A DNA stretch of 64,000 bases, from NCBI RefSeq assembly GCF_000341285.1, contig NW_005178457.1:118501-182500 (forward strand), read 5' to 3'. A model generated the notes under the pieces. It was not told the DNA's origin, made no database searches, and saw nothing but the letters and a program-made list of their open reading frames with translations. The position numbers were made by a program, and so were the translations under genes. Below are positions 10,662 to 22,919 of this stretch, in pieces (the stretch's first letter is position 1; the number at the start of each line of letters is the position of its first letter). This DNA is from Galdieria sulphuraria (lineage: Eukaryota > Rhodophyta > Bangiophyceae > Galdieriales > Galdieriaceae).

Positions 10662-11624
10662 GTCGTTCCGCATTACGCCATCGACATGATAGCAAAGTGC
10701 TTTGGAACCGTCTTGTTGGAAGTTTTGCAGAGACCAAAAGCCCTCCATTTTTCGTCATATGTGGAAATAACGTCATTGAACACCGAGATAAAACGTTAAA
10801 GACGGCGAGGAAGATAAAAGAGATAGTAGAACAGCTCCAAATACCGTGTATTTTCAAAAGCAGCTTTGATAAGGCCAACAGAACGAGTCACTTGTCCTTT
10901 CGTGGCGTTGGATTGGATGCTGGTCTTGAGATTCTAAAAGCTGTGAAAGAAGATACTGACCTGCCTGTTTTGACAGATGTTCACGAGACTGTAGGTAGGA
11001 TTTTCGTTGACCACTAGTCTTCAGTGTTCACTAGTTTTCTAGTGGCAGTGTAATTTAGTCTCCGAGGTTGTCGATGTATTGCAAATACCATCTTTCCTTT
11101 GTCGACAAACTGATTTATGTCAAGCAGCTGCAGAAACTGGTAGAATAGTGCACTTGAAGAAGGGAGAGTTTGCTTCACCCACTGTGATGGTTGCTGCTGT
11201 TGAGAAAGTTCGAGCTACTGGCAATGATTATGCTATGATTTGTGAGAGAGGGTTTTGTTTTGGATATTGTGACCTTGTAGTGGATCCTCGTAGTTTGGTT
11301 CGTTTACGAGCGGCTCAATGTCCTGTAGTTATGGATATTACACATGCACTGCAGCAGCCAAGTAGTTGTACTATGAAAGATGGTGCTGTCGTAAGTGCTG
11401 GCGAACGATATTTGATTCCAACTATTGGTAGAATGGCAGCGGCAGTTGGAGTTGACGGTATTTTCATCGAAGTCGATGAAGAGCCGGATAAGGCTCCAGT
11501 AGACTCTCATACACAATGGCCACTTTCTCTTTTAAGGCCACTGTTGGAAGAACTTTTGAACATAGCTAGAGTGAGTCGAGGAAAACGATACTCTTATAAG
11601 GACTCAAATCAGGAAGCATTGTAG
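10658..11624 (+). CDS. kdsA: 3-deoxy-D-manno-octulosonate 8-phosphate synthase
   Basis: Exons 10658-10994 and 11059-11624, 300 residues. It condenses phosphoenolpyruvate with arabinose 5-phosphate to Kdo-8-phosphate, the precursor of Kdo used in plant and algal cell-wall polysaccharides and bacterial LPS. Seen: FKSSFDKANRTSHLSFRG, LTDVHETV, QIPSFLCRQTDL, VHLKKGEFASP, CERGFCFGY, VMDITHALQQ and GIFIEVDEEP, in family order. The N-terminal CGNNVIEHRD has Asn where metal-dependent enzymes have Cys, matching the metal-independent class. The intron (64 bases) contains a CCACTAG...CTAGTGG inverted repeat. Met1 lies inside the DCC1 stop (ATGA). Confidence 0.88.
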
Positions 11625-11714
11625 CCATATGAATTTTCGTTATTCAAAATAGAACAGTTTGTATGACAAGTATTTACTTTTAGGAATGTATTTATCCAAA
11701 AATGATAAACTATT

Positions 11715-12732
11715 TTATTCCGATAATTGCACTTCCATATCGTTTCCTAACAACAGAAAAATCAAAAAGCTGGTTGCTGCAGCTATAATGAAATTCCTAT
11801 TTCTTGCTTTACGTGCCTCCTCGATAGGAGAAGTTTCTTTTTTGGACGAGAATATGTGTCTGCTTCTATGCAATGCTGCTTCATATGCAGTCCTGATAGG
11901 ACTGGTATGATTGGAATGATAGTCTTTTTCAAAATGTTGCAGTTCATCCATACCATTGAAAAAATAGGTCTGTCTAATATTTTCTACAAACTTCAAAAGA
12001 TTGGGATACTCAAGAATCAATTGCCGTAACCTTCCATGTGGAACAGGAGCATACAACTGCGCAACAATTTCACCAAAAACCAAGGCATCCAATAAACGGG
12101 GAACATCTCCATAGAAATATTTGCGTCTTTCACCTAATCGAGTAGAAAGTACTTCCAAACACTCCTTTGCAACTTGATACATTTGTCCACGTTGAATCCA
12201 CGGCTAAAAGAGACCACAGATGCTTAGCAAAGAATCCAACCCAAATGTAGTTACTTACCGTCACATTCAATCTTTTTCGGATTTCGTGTCTCTCCAATCG
12301 AGTCAAAACACATCTAACGGGAAAACTTGCACTTTGATATCGCACTTTGCTTATACAACGACTAAAGTTATTATCCTCCAAGTACCACTCATATTGCCTC
12401 ACTAAATCCAAACGATCCAAAATCAAACAATTAAAGGCTTTGGTTTCTGCTATTTGTGCTGGAGTTAGACCTCCATAAGCGTCATAACCAACCGAACTTA
12501 GTGCTTCCACACAACTTTCCAAACCAGGAACAACCACATCTTCCTTATCACTAACAACTCTTAAAACAGGTAACTCATTTTGTTCGGTCATAGAAGGACT
12601 GGAATCACCAGGAGAAACAGCATAACTGACATCGGCAAATCTTAACAAAGTTTGCAACGCCGTACACTTTGGACAAGTACTTGGAATACCCCAGGCTCCT
12701 GAATCCTGATAAAGAATAATTTGTGCAGACAT
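11715..12732 (-). CDS. Metaxin-like mitochondrial outer-membrane protein
   Basis: Exons 12732-12259 and 12203-11715, 320 residues. Metaxins and the SAM35/37 proteins form the sorting and assembly machinery for beta-barrel proteins in the mitochondrial outer membrane. Seen: an N-terminal thioredoxin/GST-N-like domain with SGAWGIPSTCPKCTALQTLLRF, then FNCLILDRLDLVRQYEWYLEDNNF, a GST-C-like helical region with DVPRLLDALVFGEIVAQLYAP and PNLLKFVENIRQTYF, and a single C-terminal transmembrane segment (FIIAAATSFLIFLLLG), which fits tail anchoring. The 55-base intron has a GTAAGT donor. It converges on kdsA with only 90 bases between stops. Confidence 0.82.
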
Positions 12733-13136
12733 GTTTTAAACAGCTGTTTTAAAGTGCACGTTCCTTCTTTGGTATTTGACCAACTGCAACTGCATGGGAC
12801 CCTAAGCTAGTCGAAAATTTTCAAACCCAAAATACAAATAGGATAATTATGCATTTCAATAAATGACAACTTGTGTATTGGAAAACAACTTGAAAATCAG
12901 AAAAGAGAATAACAATCTTTCTATCAAAAATATCTCGAAAGGATGAGTCATGAGATATCGCATTTTCGTTAAGTTCCTATCGCTATTAAAACAGAAAAGC
13001 AAATCTTTGAACGAAATTTTGCCATCGAAGATTGATTGATTGTGAACCGACGACCCATAAATAAACAGCAGCAAGTATGCTTTGGTTTGCAGTTTGGAAG
13101 GACACTTGAGGGTTTTGTATAGTTTGTCCTCACTAA
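12733..13136. other. Intergenic region between metaxin and SAPS genes
   Basis: About 400 AT-rich bases between divergent genes. Frames here are short, lack motifs and are antisense or out of frame with the neighbouring models. Likely holds both promoters; no specific element recognised. Confidence 0.5.
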
Positions 13137-15960
13137 ATGGGGCTAATAGAGATATTGTCGGCGTGTTTTACTGAAAAGAGGTATGTCAACTCTTTGTCTA
13201 CTTACTGTTAGTATGATATACTTCGAATTAGACAAGTGGAGTCCCGAAAACAACCCTATGGAAATGGCACCGAAGGAAGAATAACCGATAGAGAAGAGAG
13301 TTATATTCTTAGTCACCCTCAAAACGATTATGTAGACCAAGTTGCCTCGAAACGCCTCAGTACAGTCTCCTCAGTTGGGTTATCGGTTGGACAAAAGACA
13401 ACACCACAGAATGGTACTTTAGAACAAAACGAATATCCTTCTTCAGAGGAAACAGTTTTTGGAGATGAGTTGGCTACAGGTGATGATGTATTGAAGAAAC
13501 GGGATAGACCTATTGAGAATTGTGAATTAGAGTCCGAAAAGAAAGTAGAAAGCGATCAACAAATGGGTTCTTTGAGTTCCGAGGGAAGTATCATCCACCA
13601 TTCTCAGTCTTTAGATTCTATTGCAGTGGAAAGGAAGCCAAAGCAAGACACAAGTGCTATTAAAAAGTCAGAGTCGTTGGATCATTTAGCTTTACAAAAA
13701 CGAAATGAAACGAAAGCTACGAGCAAGACAAAATTTCCTCCTCCGAAGCATCCGAATTCCATATCAGGCTTATTGGGTATCCGTGGAGCTCCAAAAAATT
13801 CTTCGTCCAAGATGACAAGATCAGCTAGTGCCGAGCCTTTATCTTCCAAATCAAATAAGACAACTTCTCGTCGAAGGTCGAGTTCAGGTTCTCGAAACAC
13901 GTTTTTAGAAGCTTTACGTAGTAGAACCTCCAGTAGTTCGAGTGGAGATCTACCCTGTACTGCTCTTTTGTCGATTATAGACGAAGCGAAATACGGACAG
14001 CGAACATTAGAAGAAGTAATGGATGCTATGTATGACTTAACAGAAGAGCTTCCAGAACATGCTGTGCGTGTTGTATATGACTATCTTTCTCGTAAGGATA
14101 TTGTGAAACAACTTGTGCATTTTGTGATTATGGACGAAGAACGGACTGCAGCTGAAGGTGACTGTTTTACTCAATTAAGTGGACGAGACGATTCAGAAAT
14201 GGATGCAAGGCGCAAGTCACGCTATCCATATGTTGCTTCCGAAATTCTTGCTTATGGACCAAAGAAACCTCGTCGCGTATTAGTTGAAGATCATGAAGCA
14301 TTAGATAAATTGTTTAGCTATCTTGAGTCTCCAGCTCCATTAAATCTTATTACCGCTGGTAGATTTGCAAAAGTGATTGCTGCTATGATCCAAGATAAGC
14401 CGGTAAGTTTTGATATTTAAAGGTTTATTTGAATTTCTCATAAAAAGTTAGAGTTCTATTGTGCGTTATTTGGAGAAGAAGCCACATAAGAGGTCATGGC
14501 ACTCAAAAGCCAGGTCGGGACAGAGCTCGATCCGCGGAACTTTTAGTTCGACTTGTAGCTGAAGTCAATGATGGAGACTCGAAGCAACTTTATTTTGAAT
14601 TTATCAATCATGAAGCAGCACGTTTGTTGGCCAAAGTCAATCTTTTCAAACTTCTTGCGGATGCTTTTCATGAGTCTTGTCAGTCAGGCAAAACAATGTC
14701 TCCTTATGACGAAGAAGTTGTAGCTAACATATGTATGACAATTTTGGGAATAACTATTCGAGTTATGATGACTACTACACCTTCTATTTTCTCTACTGAT
14801 CGAACTTTGAATCAAAGCATAAAATATGCGAATGCCGTTAATATTTTTAACGAACCAGAAGTCATTGGTATTATACTCGATGATAGTATTAATGCTGTTT
14901 ATAATGGCGATAATTTGGGTATTGCACTTTGCTCTTCTTTGCGTTTGGTGAGAGATTTGTATCGCGCATTGATGAGAGGAAAGGATTCGCCTATTGAAGA
15001 AGTTCGACTTCCTATCCATTCCTTAAACACAACTCGTTTTGAGACCATGTTGAGAAAGAGATTTCCAGTGTTACGTAGCATCTTGCTGAGGCTACCCAAC
15101 GAGAATTATGGTCAGTCTTTTTGTTCTCAAAGCTCGTTTCCAAGACTTGGCCGTCTGAGACTTCGTATTGCAGAATTTTTTGTCGATATCTTGTGTGGTT
15201 CTCGACCTGTAAGTATTCAAATTGTACAAGTGTTTTTAGTTTTTAAAGCTTTCTATAGGAAACTGTACGAGCTATCATTGTAAACAACATTCACCGTACA
15301 ATAGGAGAGATGTTTATATCCTTTGAGCACAATAGTTTATTACATAGTCTTGTCGCAGATGGTGCTGAAGTTTTCTTATTGCAACGCAATGATGCGGAAT
15401 CGGAAAGGGTATTGTTTGCAGATTTTTTGATGCAACTCGTTTTGGATTGTTGGAAGAAACTAGACAAGGTATATTTGAATATATGTTTATATTCCATATT
15501 TATGGATGGTACTCATGACTGAACCTTGTTCTTATTGTTAGGATCCAAAAGATGTTCCACAGACGCTTCATTTGGGATATTTAGGAGCAGCCTTGAAAAT
15601 TGCTCAAGTATTGGATACTTTTCATCGCAAGATTGCTGTCGAGACAGAAAATGCAGAAGCATTTGAGAAACTTTACAAAGACAGTATTTTAGAAATGGTC
15701 AAGGCACAGCAAGGAGTAAGTTGATCACGACTGATTCCTATAGTGAATGATAACTTTTTGAAAAGGTATTAGGAGGAGTTGAACCACCAAGACATTCTTC
15801 TACATGGGTGCAAGACCGGTTCTCTTCAAGAGTATTGGAAGCAGCTCCTCATGAGTCGATTGGTGAAGCTCTTCGTGTTCGTCTTGGTTTGGAGCGACGT
15901 CGAAAGAGTGGAGGCCAAGCAGAACAAGGCTTCTTTAATGTTGCACGTATTCCTTTTTAA
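13137..15960 (+). CDS. PP6 regulatory subunit, SAPS domain (SIT4-associated)
   Basis: Seven exons: 13137-13180, 13232-14402, 14452-14492, 14524-15208, 15259-15468, 15542-15715 and 15766-15960; 839 residues with all phases consistent. SAPS proteins guide the PP6/SIT4 phosphatase. The first 240 residues are Ser/Lys-rich and disordered. The SAPS domain follows: TALLSIIDEAKYGQRTLEEVMDAM, KDIVKQLVHFVI, RYPYVASEILAYGPKKPRRVLVED as family-style blocks, GRFAKVIAAMIQDKP, AELLVRLVAEV, PRLGRLRLRIAEFFVDIL and LDCWKKLDKDPKDVPQT. The initial ATG is inferred from a short first exon. The junction between exons 3 and 4 needs either a 31-base intron or a frameshift and is the weakest part. Confidence 0.8.
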
Positions 15961-15999
15961 ACTTATGTTCTTTAAGATGGACACCATTCCTTCTCTTTT

Positions 16000-18863
16000 T
16001 CATAAGGAGAGATGCTGATGACGTTCTCTTGTAATTTGACTTGCCATATTCATGTTGCTGGAGTAGTATCCATTAAAGTTAAGTCGGAATAAAAGTGCTC
16101 GAGTTTCGTCCTTTTCGATAGTTTGCAAATCTAAAAGAAATTCATCAAATATCGTATCATATTGGGTTTCAATCTGTACAAGTTTCGACAATAAGCTTTC
16201 ATCTCTCTATAATTATAAAAATATATATATAATTTCAAATATCGATGTCAACATCCCATTACATACCTTCTCCTTCTCTGTCGAAAAGTCCAAGTCTTTG
16301 ATGCTTTTATGCATTGCCCAGGTTCTCTTTGAAAAACACTTTAGTCTTTACAATCCACTTGATAGCAACTTTAGATACTCACCATAAAAGAATGATATCG
16401 CACAGTCAAGTCCAATAGCTGTCGAATTCGTTCATACTGACTTCGAAATTTCTCCTTTAGCATAAGTTTCTCAAGTATTTTACTGATAAATAATCGTTGA
16501 GCTTGAATCAACTCATCCATATCTTGAGCTTTTTGTAGTTTATTTAACAACTCGTTCCAAGAAATCTCTAAAACTTCAAACCTAATCCATGACATTAGTA
16601 GACTGTCTACAAGAGATAAAATTGCTATTACATGACATAATACTGAAAATTTTCAACAAAATGCATCATCTTCATTCGTACAAAATGAATCTTATTATAA
16701 AGCGTTCTTGCATTTGGTTTCATTTGAAGTTTTGTATTTCTACGCTCTTCAGAAGACGAAAGGAAATGCATATTCCAAGTAGTACAAAGCAAATAGTTCG
16801 AACGTTTCAGATACCATAAAAAACGAGATATTTTTCTATACATTTCCATTACATCTTTCGTAAAAATACTTGTCAGTGGTACATCGAATCTGTAGTCGAG
16901 ACTAAATATATCCCATCCTTGTGCACCAGAAGAGGGATGTAAAAGTCTCACATCCATTCTATCCAATACTTCATTTGTGAAATTGTCAATCGTGGAGTCT
17001 AAGAATATCCAGTAAAATGTTAAAACAATAAGCATAAATACTTTACAAACCTTCTGCATTGAGAGCATTTGCAATCGTAACTGCAGCAGAAGAGCTTCTC
17101 AAAGACGCATCAAGAGTACCCAACAGGTTGTTGCGATATAAATCAGAAGATGGCTCATTCAAATCAGCAGCCAAACTATCTAAAAGATTCTGCACAAAGT
17201 CTCCTTGTCCCAACAAAATGAGGTTTCTAAGAGCCATGCAGTGGCCTTTCAAAAGAAATTTTTCAAATAGTAAAAATTTCAAACGATTCGAAGAAGCTTC
17301 GCAGACAGTCTGAACAAAAGCACGAAGGGAATCGACTTGATTGTATCCAAGTGATTTTTCTCTAAAAGATGGCTCTCGAAATTTATCACTTAACCATGAC
17401 CCATCAGAACAGCATTTCCTAAGGAAAACCATAGTTTTTCCACATGACAAAATGGAAGAAATAAGATAAGGCTCTATGGCTAAAAAGGAAGGCACCATGG
17501 ATTGACGAATATAGAATTTCTTTTCCCATATGTCTTCTGCAGTAATGCCTTGACGAGAAGCTATAAAGAATTCTTCATAAGGATCATCCAATTCTCCATC
17601 CAAAACCCATTTACGAATGGAGTCAAATAGAGGTACTGATGCCTTTCGCAAAACAGAACAAACTAAACTTCGCGTGTTTTTGTCACCATGTAAGGTAAAT
17701 TCATGAAGAATAGATAGCAGTTCACCGCCCTTTTTGTTATATGCAGCTTCAGTCAAAACGCTGAGCCATTTCAGTTTCTCCAAAGGCTGTTGACACCAAA
17801 CAAACAACTTTCTCAAAGTCAATTCGTTGCGTCCTTTTGCAGCAAGTAAACCAGCGTTTTCAATATTTTCAAAATTAGTCATTCCAGCCTATGTATGTAC
17901 GCATATGTTATAGATAGAATCTTTCGTGGAACAAAACATCCTTACCTGAGCTTCTATTTCTGCAAGCATTTCGTAATATTCATCCAATTCATTTTCAACG
18001 GCACCACAAAAACTTCGGCTTACTGCACCATAAGAAGGATTGCTTTGCAACTGCTGCAGTTGTTGTTTCAGGTACTTATACAACCATCCCATTTTACAAA
18101 TTCTTCGAACCAGTTCTCTAACAGGCTGTGGAACTCCTATATGGGGAGCCACTGCGTACTCTTCATTCTGCTCTTGATATTTCACATATTTGCCTTCTAT
18201 TCCTTGAACAGCATAAATGGCTTCTCTCACAAGAATAGCCTCGGAAATTTCGTAGGCTTCGTTTTCTTTTACAATGTATTCTTGAAATGCATCTTCTCTT
18301 ACTGTATTGTTCGACTTCGAGTCTTCACAAGAATTGTCTTCATTGCTTCCATTTTCTAGTTTTTCTACTTGATTGTATTCTCCAATTCCGCTATCTAGTA
18401 GTGGGATACTAGTTTTGGAAGAATTCTTCGAGTTGGAAAAGTTCGAATCGAGAGAAAATTCTGAAAGTCGATTGGCAAACATCTGTTGCTTACTGAGAGA
18501 CAATTCCTGTTCATGGTAAGAAAGTTCTTCCAAGAAATAAAGAATATCTTTCAACTGATGACTGTCACACAATTGTTTAAGGGAGTTTACCAACTCCAAA
18601 AGTCGCACTGCGTCTCGAACTCTGTTTGCTTTTGCAAGGGAGCGTTTAAGTCTTTCTATAGTAACTTGTTCGTCAGCATAAGATTGCTTTCTAGATGATA
18701 TGCGAGAGGAAAGTATTTTGAGAGCTAAACGCACTTGTTTGGCTTGAGAATTGGGTATGCCTTCTTCGTTTGTGTTCCCATTTATTGCCAAGACAAGTTT
18801 CCTAACAAGAGCTACTATGTGAGTTGCTTCTTCAGGAGTCTTTGCAATATTTGATTTTTGCAT
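16000..18863 (-). CDS. Gamma-tubulin complex component 3 (GCP3/Spc98)
   Basis: Six exons: 18863-17946, 17888-17051, 16998-16632, 16581-16383, 16326-16267 and 16206-16000; about 862 residues. It nucleates microtubules with gamma-tubulin at poles. Seen: AILVREAIYAVQGIEGKY, RSFCGAVENELDEYY, LTLRKLFVWCQQPLEKLKWL, KKGGELLSILHEF, DGELDDPYEEFFIA, LLGQGDFVQNLLDSLAADL, GWDIFSLDYRFDVPLTSIFT, MMHFVENFQYYV, FEVLEISWNELLNKLQKA, and the final RLNFNGYYSS, all as in GCP3. The start is uncertain: the frame stays open upstream to a splice-like AG near 18928, so a further 5' exon may exist. Met at 18863 is the first in-frame ATG. Confidence 0.88.
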
Positions 18864-19251
18864 TAAAAGGTCATTATTTAGTTGAGAATCTCTCAAGAGG
18901 TTTAAAAATAAAGAAGTATCAAAGACCCTGCAATTTTAAATATGAACAATGGCTTAGACAGCAATGATAGCCCGCCCTAACTAATTTATGAAAATATTGG
19001 ACAATTGCACTTAACAACTTCTCTTTAGAAACTCTAACAAAATTTTGGAAACTGAAAAGGTTCCATTTCAAGCTCTCTTTGTAAAAATGAATAATTCTGA
19101 GATTTCATAATATAAAGATCCTATTTTAAGTTTTCGGAATTTTCCATTTTCATGTAGAGTAGTTACTCGTCATACTATATTTGCAATCATATCAGTTCAG
19201 CAAAATTGTTCATTCATATCCATGGAAAGAAAAGAAACTTGATGCAATGAG
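18864..19251. other. Intergenic region between divergent GCP3 and WD40 genes
   Basis: About 390 AT-rich bases. It may contain a missing 5' exon of the GCP3 gene, since that frame is open up to about 18928. Nothing else recognised. Confidence 0.4.
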
Positions 19252-21600
19252 ATGAACATTTTGGCAAGTGCACCTCCAAACAAGGATTGGACTAGTGCAG
19301 ACTGTTCTCGTGACGGTATATTGGCTGTGTCCTGTGGAAACATCGTCCTTTTGATAAGTGTACAGCAACGCACGATACTAGGAGTTCGTTGATTGCTGGA
19401 ATAGAAAACTTGGTTCTAAAGGAATACTCTAGGAACTTCGTAGTCATCGAAAGAGAGTCCACTGTGTCCGTTTCCAAAAAGCCCTTGCTATTGAACATCT
19501 TTTAATTACAGTAGGTTACCAAGACCAGCTTATTCCTATCTGATACAATATTTGTCCTAACAGGCTTCCGTGGATGGAACCGTAAAGGTATGGGACACAG
19601 ATCTTAAGCGAGAAATACGTTCCATTCAGCTCAATGAAGCAATCATTTCCTGTTTCTTTTCAAGTATTTATCCTCATATTTTATTAATCTTACGTGAAGA
19701 TAGTGCTCTATATGGATGGGATCTTACATTAGATAAGCGTGACAGTTTACAACTATTACACGATGGGGATAGCTCTATTCAGGGAAACATCACTACTGTC
19801 GAAATGACTGCCTCTGATTTATTATTATTAGGACTATCGAGTGGTCTTATATTGGGCTGGAATGTTTTTGACTCACCTTCTGTACAGAAGAGGTTTCAGC
19901 AACATACCTATCCAGTTCATAGTATTACGAGTTGCTCTGTGAGGTATGATAAGAAAGTCGGACAAAGTGAATATTTCTATTCCATATCTGAAGATGGCCT
20001 TGTCTGTTGTTGGAATGTTATCGATAGCAGCACTCCCTGTTTTCTGGTCTCGATCAAAAAGAAAATCTCGTCGTTTTTCAACTGCTCCAAAGCACATATT
20101 CAAAGATATGTCTTGAAATATGTGTCTCAATCTAGAATGACAGTTAGTATCGGTTGTTTGGGTAAACCGTTTTTGTTAGAAATTCAAAGCAACAATTCAG
20201 CTCATATTATCCCATTCAATGAGACATCAGCTTTGCATTGTAATTCCATCACGACTTTACTTGTTTTAGAGTACCATAGTCGGCTATGTATCATCAGTAT
20301 TGCAATGAATGGGTGTATAGCTCTTTGGGATGCCGATTCTGCAACTTTTCATCATTGGATCTTGAAAGGTTCAAATGGTTTTCCGTTGAGTTTTTCTATA
20401 GCAAACGATTTTCAATATCCCTTGGTTATTAGTTATTCCAATGGTAGTATTGGGTTCGTAGATAGTCGAGAATGTCTGAATATTCGAAAACAGCCAGATA
20501 TACAAACAACAAAGCGACTGAGTTTCCTTAGTCGAGAAGAGTTTATATGTGATATTTGTTATGTGCCTTATTTGGCAAATTTCAATCCGAATTTTTTGGC
20601 GATGATAACCAATCGAGGTCAGCTTGTCCTTGGAAGAGTTCAGTTTGGTACACCTAATGATAATGAAGACGAGAATCCTTTACAGGAGAGCTTCTGTTTG
20701 CAGAGAATATGTTCCACTTATCTAAGTTCCAAGACTAGAAAGAGCAAAAGTATATCAAACAAATTTCAATTAAGCTGGATCACTGCATATGAAAGGGAAG
20801 ATAAGAAAATTTGTTATGAAGAGAATATATTGCATCATTTGATGACCAACGAGTTGATTGTCATTGAGGGCGGTCATTTGGGACAATGCTTGGAAGCTTC
20901 ATTGTGGTATTTAAAGATGAACTCTGCAAAGGAATTGACATGGCAGTTTCGTGCTTGTTTATCACAAGAGTTGAAGCGAGGAAAATATTTATCCAATCCT
21001 ATGAATATTTCCAGTATCTGTTGTAGTGCCGATAGAAGTTATATTGCACTTGCATGTAACTTTCAACATTGCTTGATATTGGATGTGAACACTTTCAACT
21101 TGATTTTTTATATGGAAATTGCCAAGTTGCATTTGCTTTCACGATGCATCTCACAAGCTGCAGATAGTTCTTTAACAGATAAGATTCCAATCGCTTTTTC
21201 TTGTACAGATGGTCGAGTAGGTTTGTTGTACTTTGACAGGAATACTTTTTCCAAAGAGATAGATAATACTGAAAGTTATCCTGAGGATATTATTTGGTGT
21301 CAAGTTTCATTTCAGAAGCCAATTGTTTCCTTGTGCTCAATTCAAGACTCCACTATTCAAGTTGCTATTGCATTATCAGATGGAAGTATTCAGGTAAGCA
21401 ATGAAACTAAATTTTGCAATTTTAGACTTGATTTTTTCAAGATATGGTTGCCAATGAAGGAAAAGATACCTTCCAAGAACTTGCCTGGACAAAGAGAACT
21501 CATTTCGAAACTCGAATGGAATTTTCTTTTCCCTTCATTTATTGTTTCAATCGGAAGTGACAAAATTCTTCGTCTATGGGATATAACTCGATGGAGCTGA
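19252..21600 (+). CDS. WD40-repeat protein, Gemin5-like
   Basis: Exons 19252-19383, 19433-19510, 19564-21393 and 21442-21600; 732 residues. The first residues, DWTSADCSRDGILAVSCGNIVLL, followed by LGELRSHRKRVHCVRFQ and ITASVDGTVKVWD, form complete WD40 blades and resemble the opening of Gemin5, the snRNA-recognising subunit of the SMN complex. Further blades include YSISEDGLVCCWN, MNGCIALWDAD, YSNGSIGFVDS, CTDGRVGLLYF and, at the very end, IGSDKILRLWDI. Length fits two propellers without Gemin5's C-terminal helical part. The last intron (48 bases) keeps the frame open, so retention cannot be excluded. The Gemin5 link is tentative; WD40 is certain. Confidence 0.75.
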
Positions 21601-21642
21601 CCCAAATATATTCTTTTTATGATCATCAATAAAGATAAATAC

Positions 21643-22899
21643 TCAAGGAAACAAGGCAACATCTTGCAACGCCGTTTCTTCTGGAAAGCCACATAAAAGA
21701 TTCATATTTTGAACAGCTTGACCGGAAGCTCCTTTCACTAAATTGTCGATGGCAGAAAATAAAATAATTCGATTTGATATTCGATCTTGAAAAACATTCA
21801 AGAGACAATGGTTGGTTCCTTTGACAAAACGGGTTTGTGGAACTATTCCTTCACTAAGAAGAGTAACAAAATGTTCATTAGCATAAGTTTCTTCTAAACA
21901 CTTTCTCACTTCCGTTATTCCTACTCCTGAAGACAACTTGACATAAATACTTTCTAAAATACCACGAGACATAGGAATCAAGTGCGGAGTAAAGTTAACA
22001 ACGACAGAGTGACCACAAGCCTCACTAAGTCCTTGTTCAATTTCAGGAATATGACGATGCGAACCAACTCCATATGCGTGAATACCTTCGTGAACCTCAC
22101 AAAACAGGGAAGTTTCTCTTAAGGCTCGACCTGCTCCAGAAACTCCCGATTTGGCATCAATAACTATATCATTCGGATCTATCAAGCGATGTTTCAATAA
22201 AGGAATCAGAGCTAGTTGAGCTGCTGTTGGATAACAACCTGGATTGGCAACTAGACGAGCATTTCGGATGGAAGCACGATTAACCTCGACAAGTCCATAT
22301 ACAGCTTCTTTCTGCAAGTCTACAGCTTTATGTTCTTTTCCATACCACTTCTGATAACTTGTGGGTTCTTGAAGCCGAAAATCTGCCGACAAGTCAACAA
22401 TTCGAATGCTCGAAGGAATTTGTGAGATATAGGCTTGACTAGTTCCGTGTGGAAGACAACAAAAAATGACTTGTAAACTGTTCAAAAGTTTGGAGTTTTC
22501 TAATAAACTAGAAACATCTATCAAAGTTTCGGGTAACGAGTTGTGACCGTTCTTATATTGGAATTGTCCAAAAACTTCTCCATAAGACTTTCCAGCTGAC
22601 CTCTCAGCAGTAACGACTTTAACTTGAACATGTGGATGCTTTGAAAGTATTCGAAGTAGCTCCGCTCCAGTATATCCTGAAGCACCTAAAATGCCAACTT
22701 GTACAGTTGTCGATGCAACGGAAGCGATAAACTTGTTTCGAATATTGCGCTCGACTGGTCTTGACCGACAAAAGCCAGCCCTTGAATTCACTTCACGACA
22801 TCTTTTACTCCAATAAGATACAGTGAAAAGCTTTGTTTCCTTTGCGTTACATTGTAAAGTGTGATACAAAGAAATAAAGCCAAGGTCTATCGTATGCAT
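21643..22899 (-). CDS. argC: N-acetyl-gamma-glutamyl-phosphate reductase
   Basis: Single exon, 418 residues from the Met at 22899. It catalyses the NADPH-dependent third step of arginine synthesis. Seen: an N-terminal Ser/Arg-rich targeting segment of about 60 residues, the Rossmann motif VGILGASGYTGAELLRIL, FCCLPHGTS, VDLSADFRL, the catalytic Cys in NPGCYPTAAQLALIPLL, SGVSGAGR, the His of GSHRHIPEIEQ and FTPHLIPMSRGI. The leader suggests plastid targeting. I prefer 22899 over an in-frame start at 22938 because the latter overlaps the first exon of the facing NDUFAF3-like gene. The stop is 43 bases from that of the convergent WD40 gene. Confidence 0.92.
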   Translation of the reverse strand: MHTIDLGFISLYHTLQCNAKETKLFTVSYWSKRCREVNSRAGFCRSRPVERNIRNKFIASVASTTVQVGILGASGYTGAELLRILSKHPHVQVKVVTAERSAGKSYGEVFGQFQYKNGHNSLPETLIDVSSLLENSKLLNSLQVIFCCLPHGTSQAYISQIPSSIRIVDLSADFRLQEPTSYQKWYGKEHKAVDLQKEAVYGLVEVNRASIRNARLVANPGCYPTAAQLALIPLLKHRLIDPNDIVIDAKSGVSGAGRALRETSLFCEVHEGIHAYGVGSHRHIPEIEQGLSEACGHSVVVNFTPHLIPMSRGILESIYVKLSSGVGITEVRKCLEETYANEHFVTLLSEGIVPQTRFVKGTNHCLLNVFQDRISNRIILFSAIDNLVKGASGQAVQNMNLLCGFPEETALQDVALFP

Positions 22900-22919
22900 T
22901 TTGCGGCAGGAATGAGATA

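Noticed and set aside
11008-11048. Inverted repeat CCACTAG...CTAGTGG in the kdsA intron as a regulatory hairpin
   Set aside because: Short, imperfectly spaced and inside a 64-base intron; more likely incidental, though it could aid splicing.
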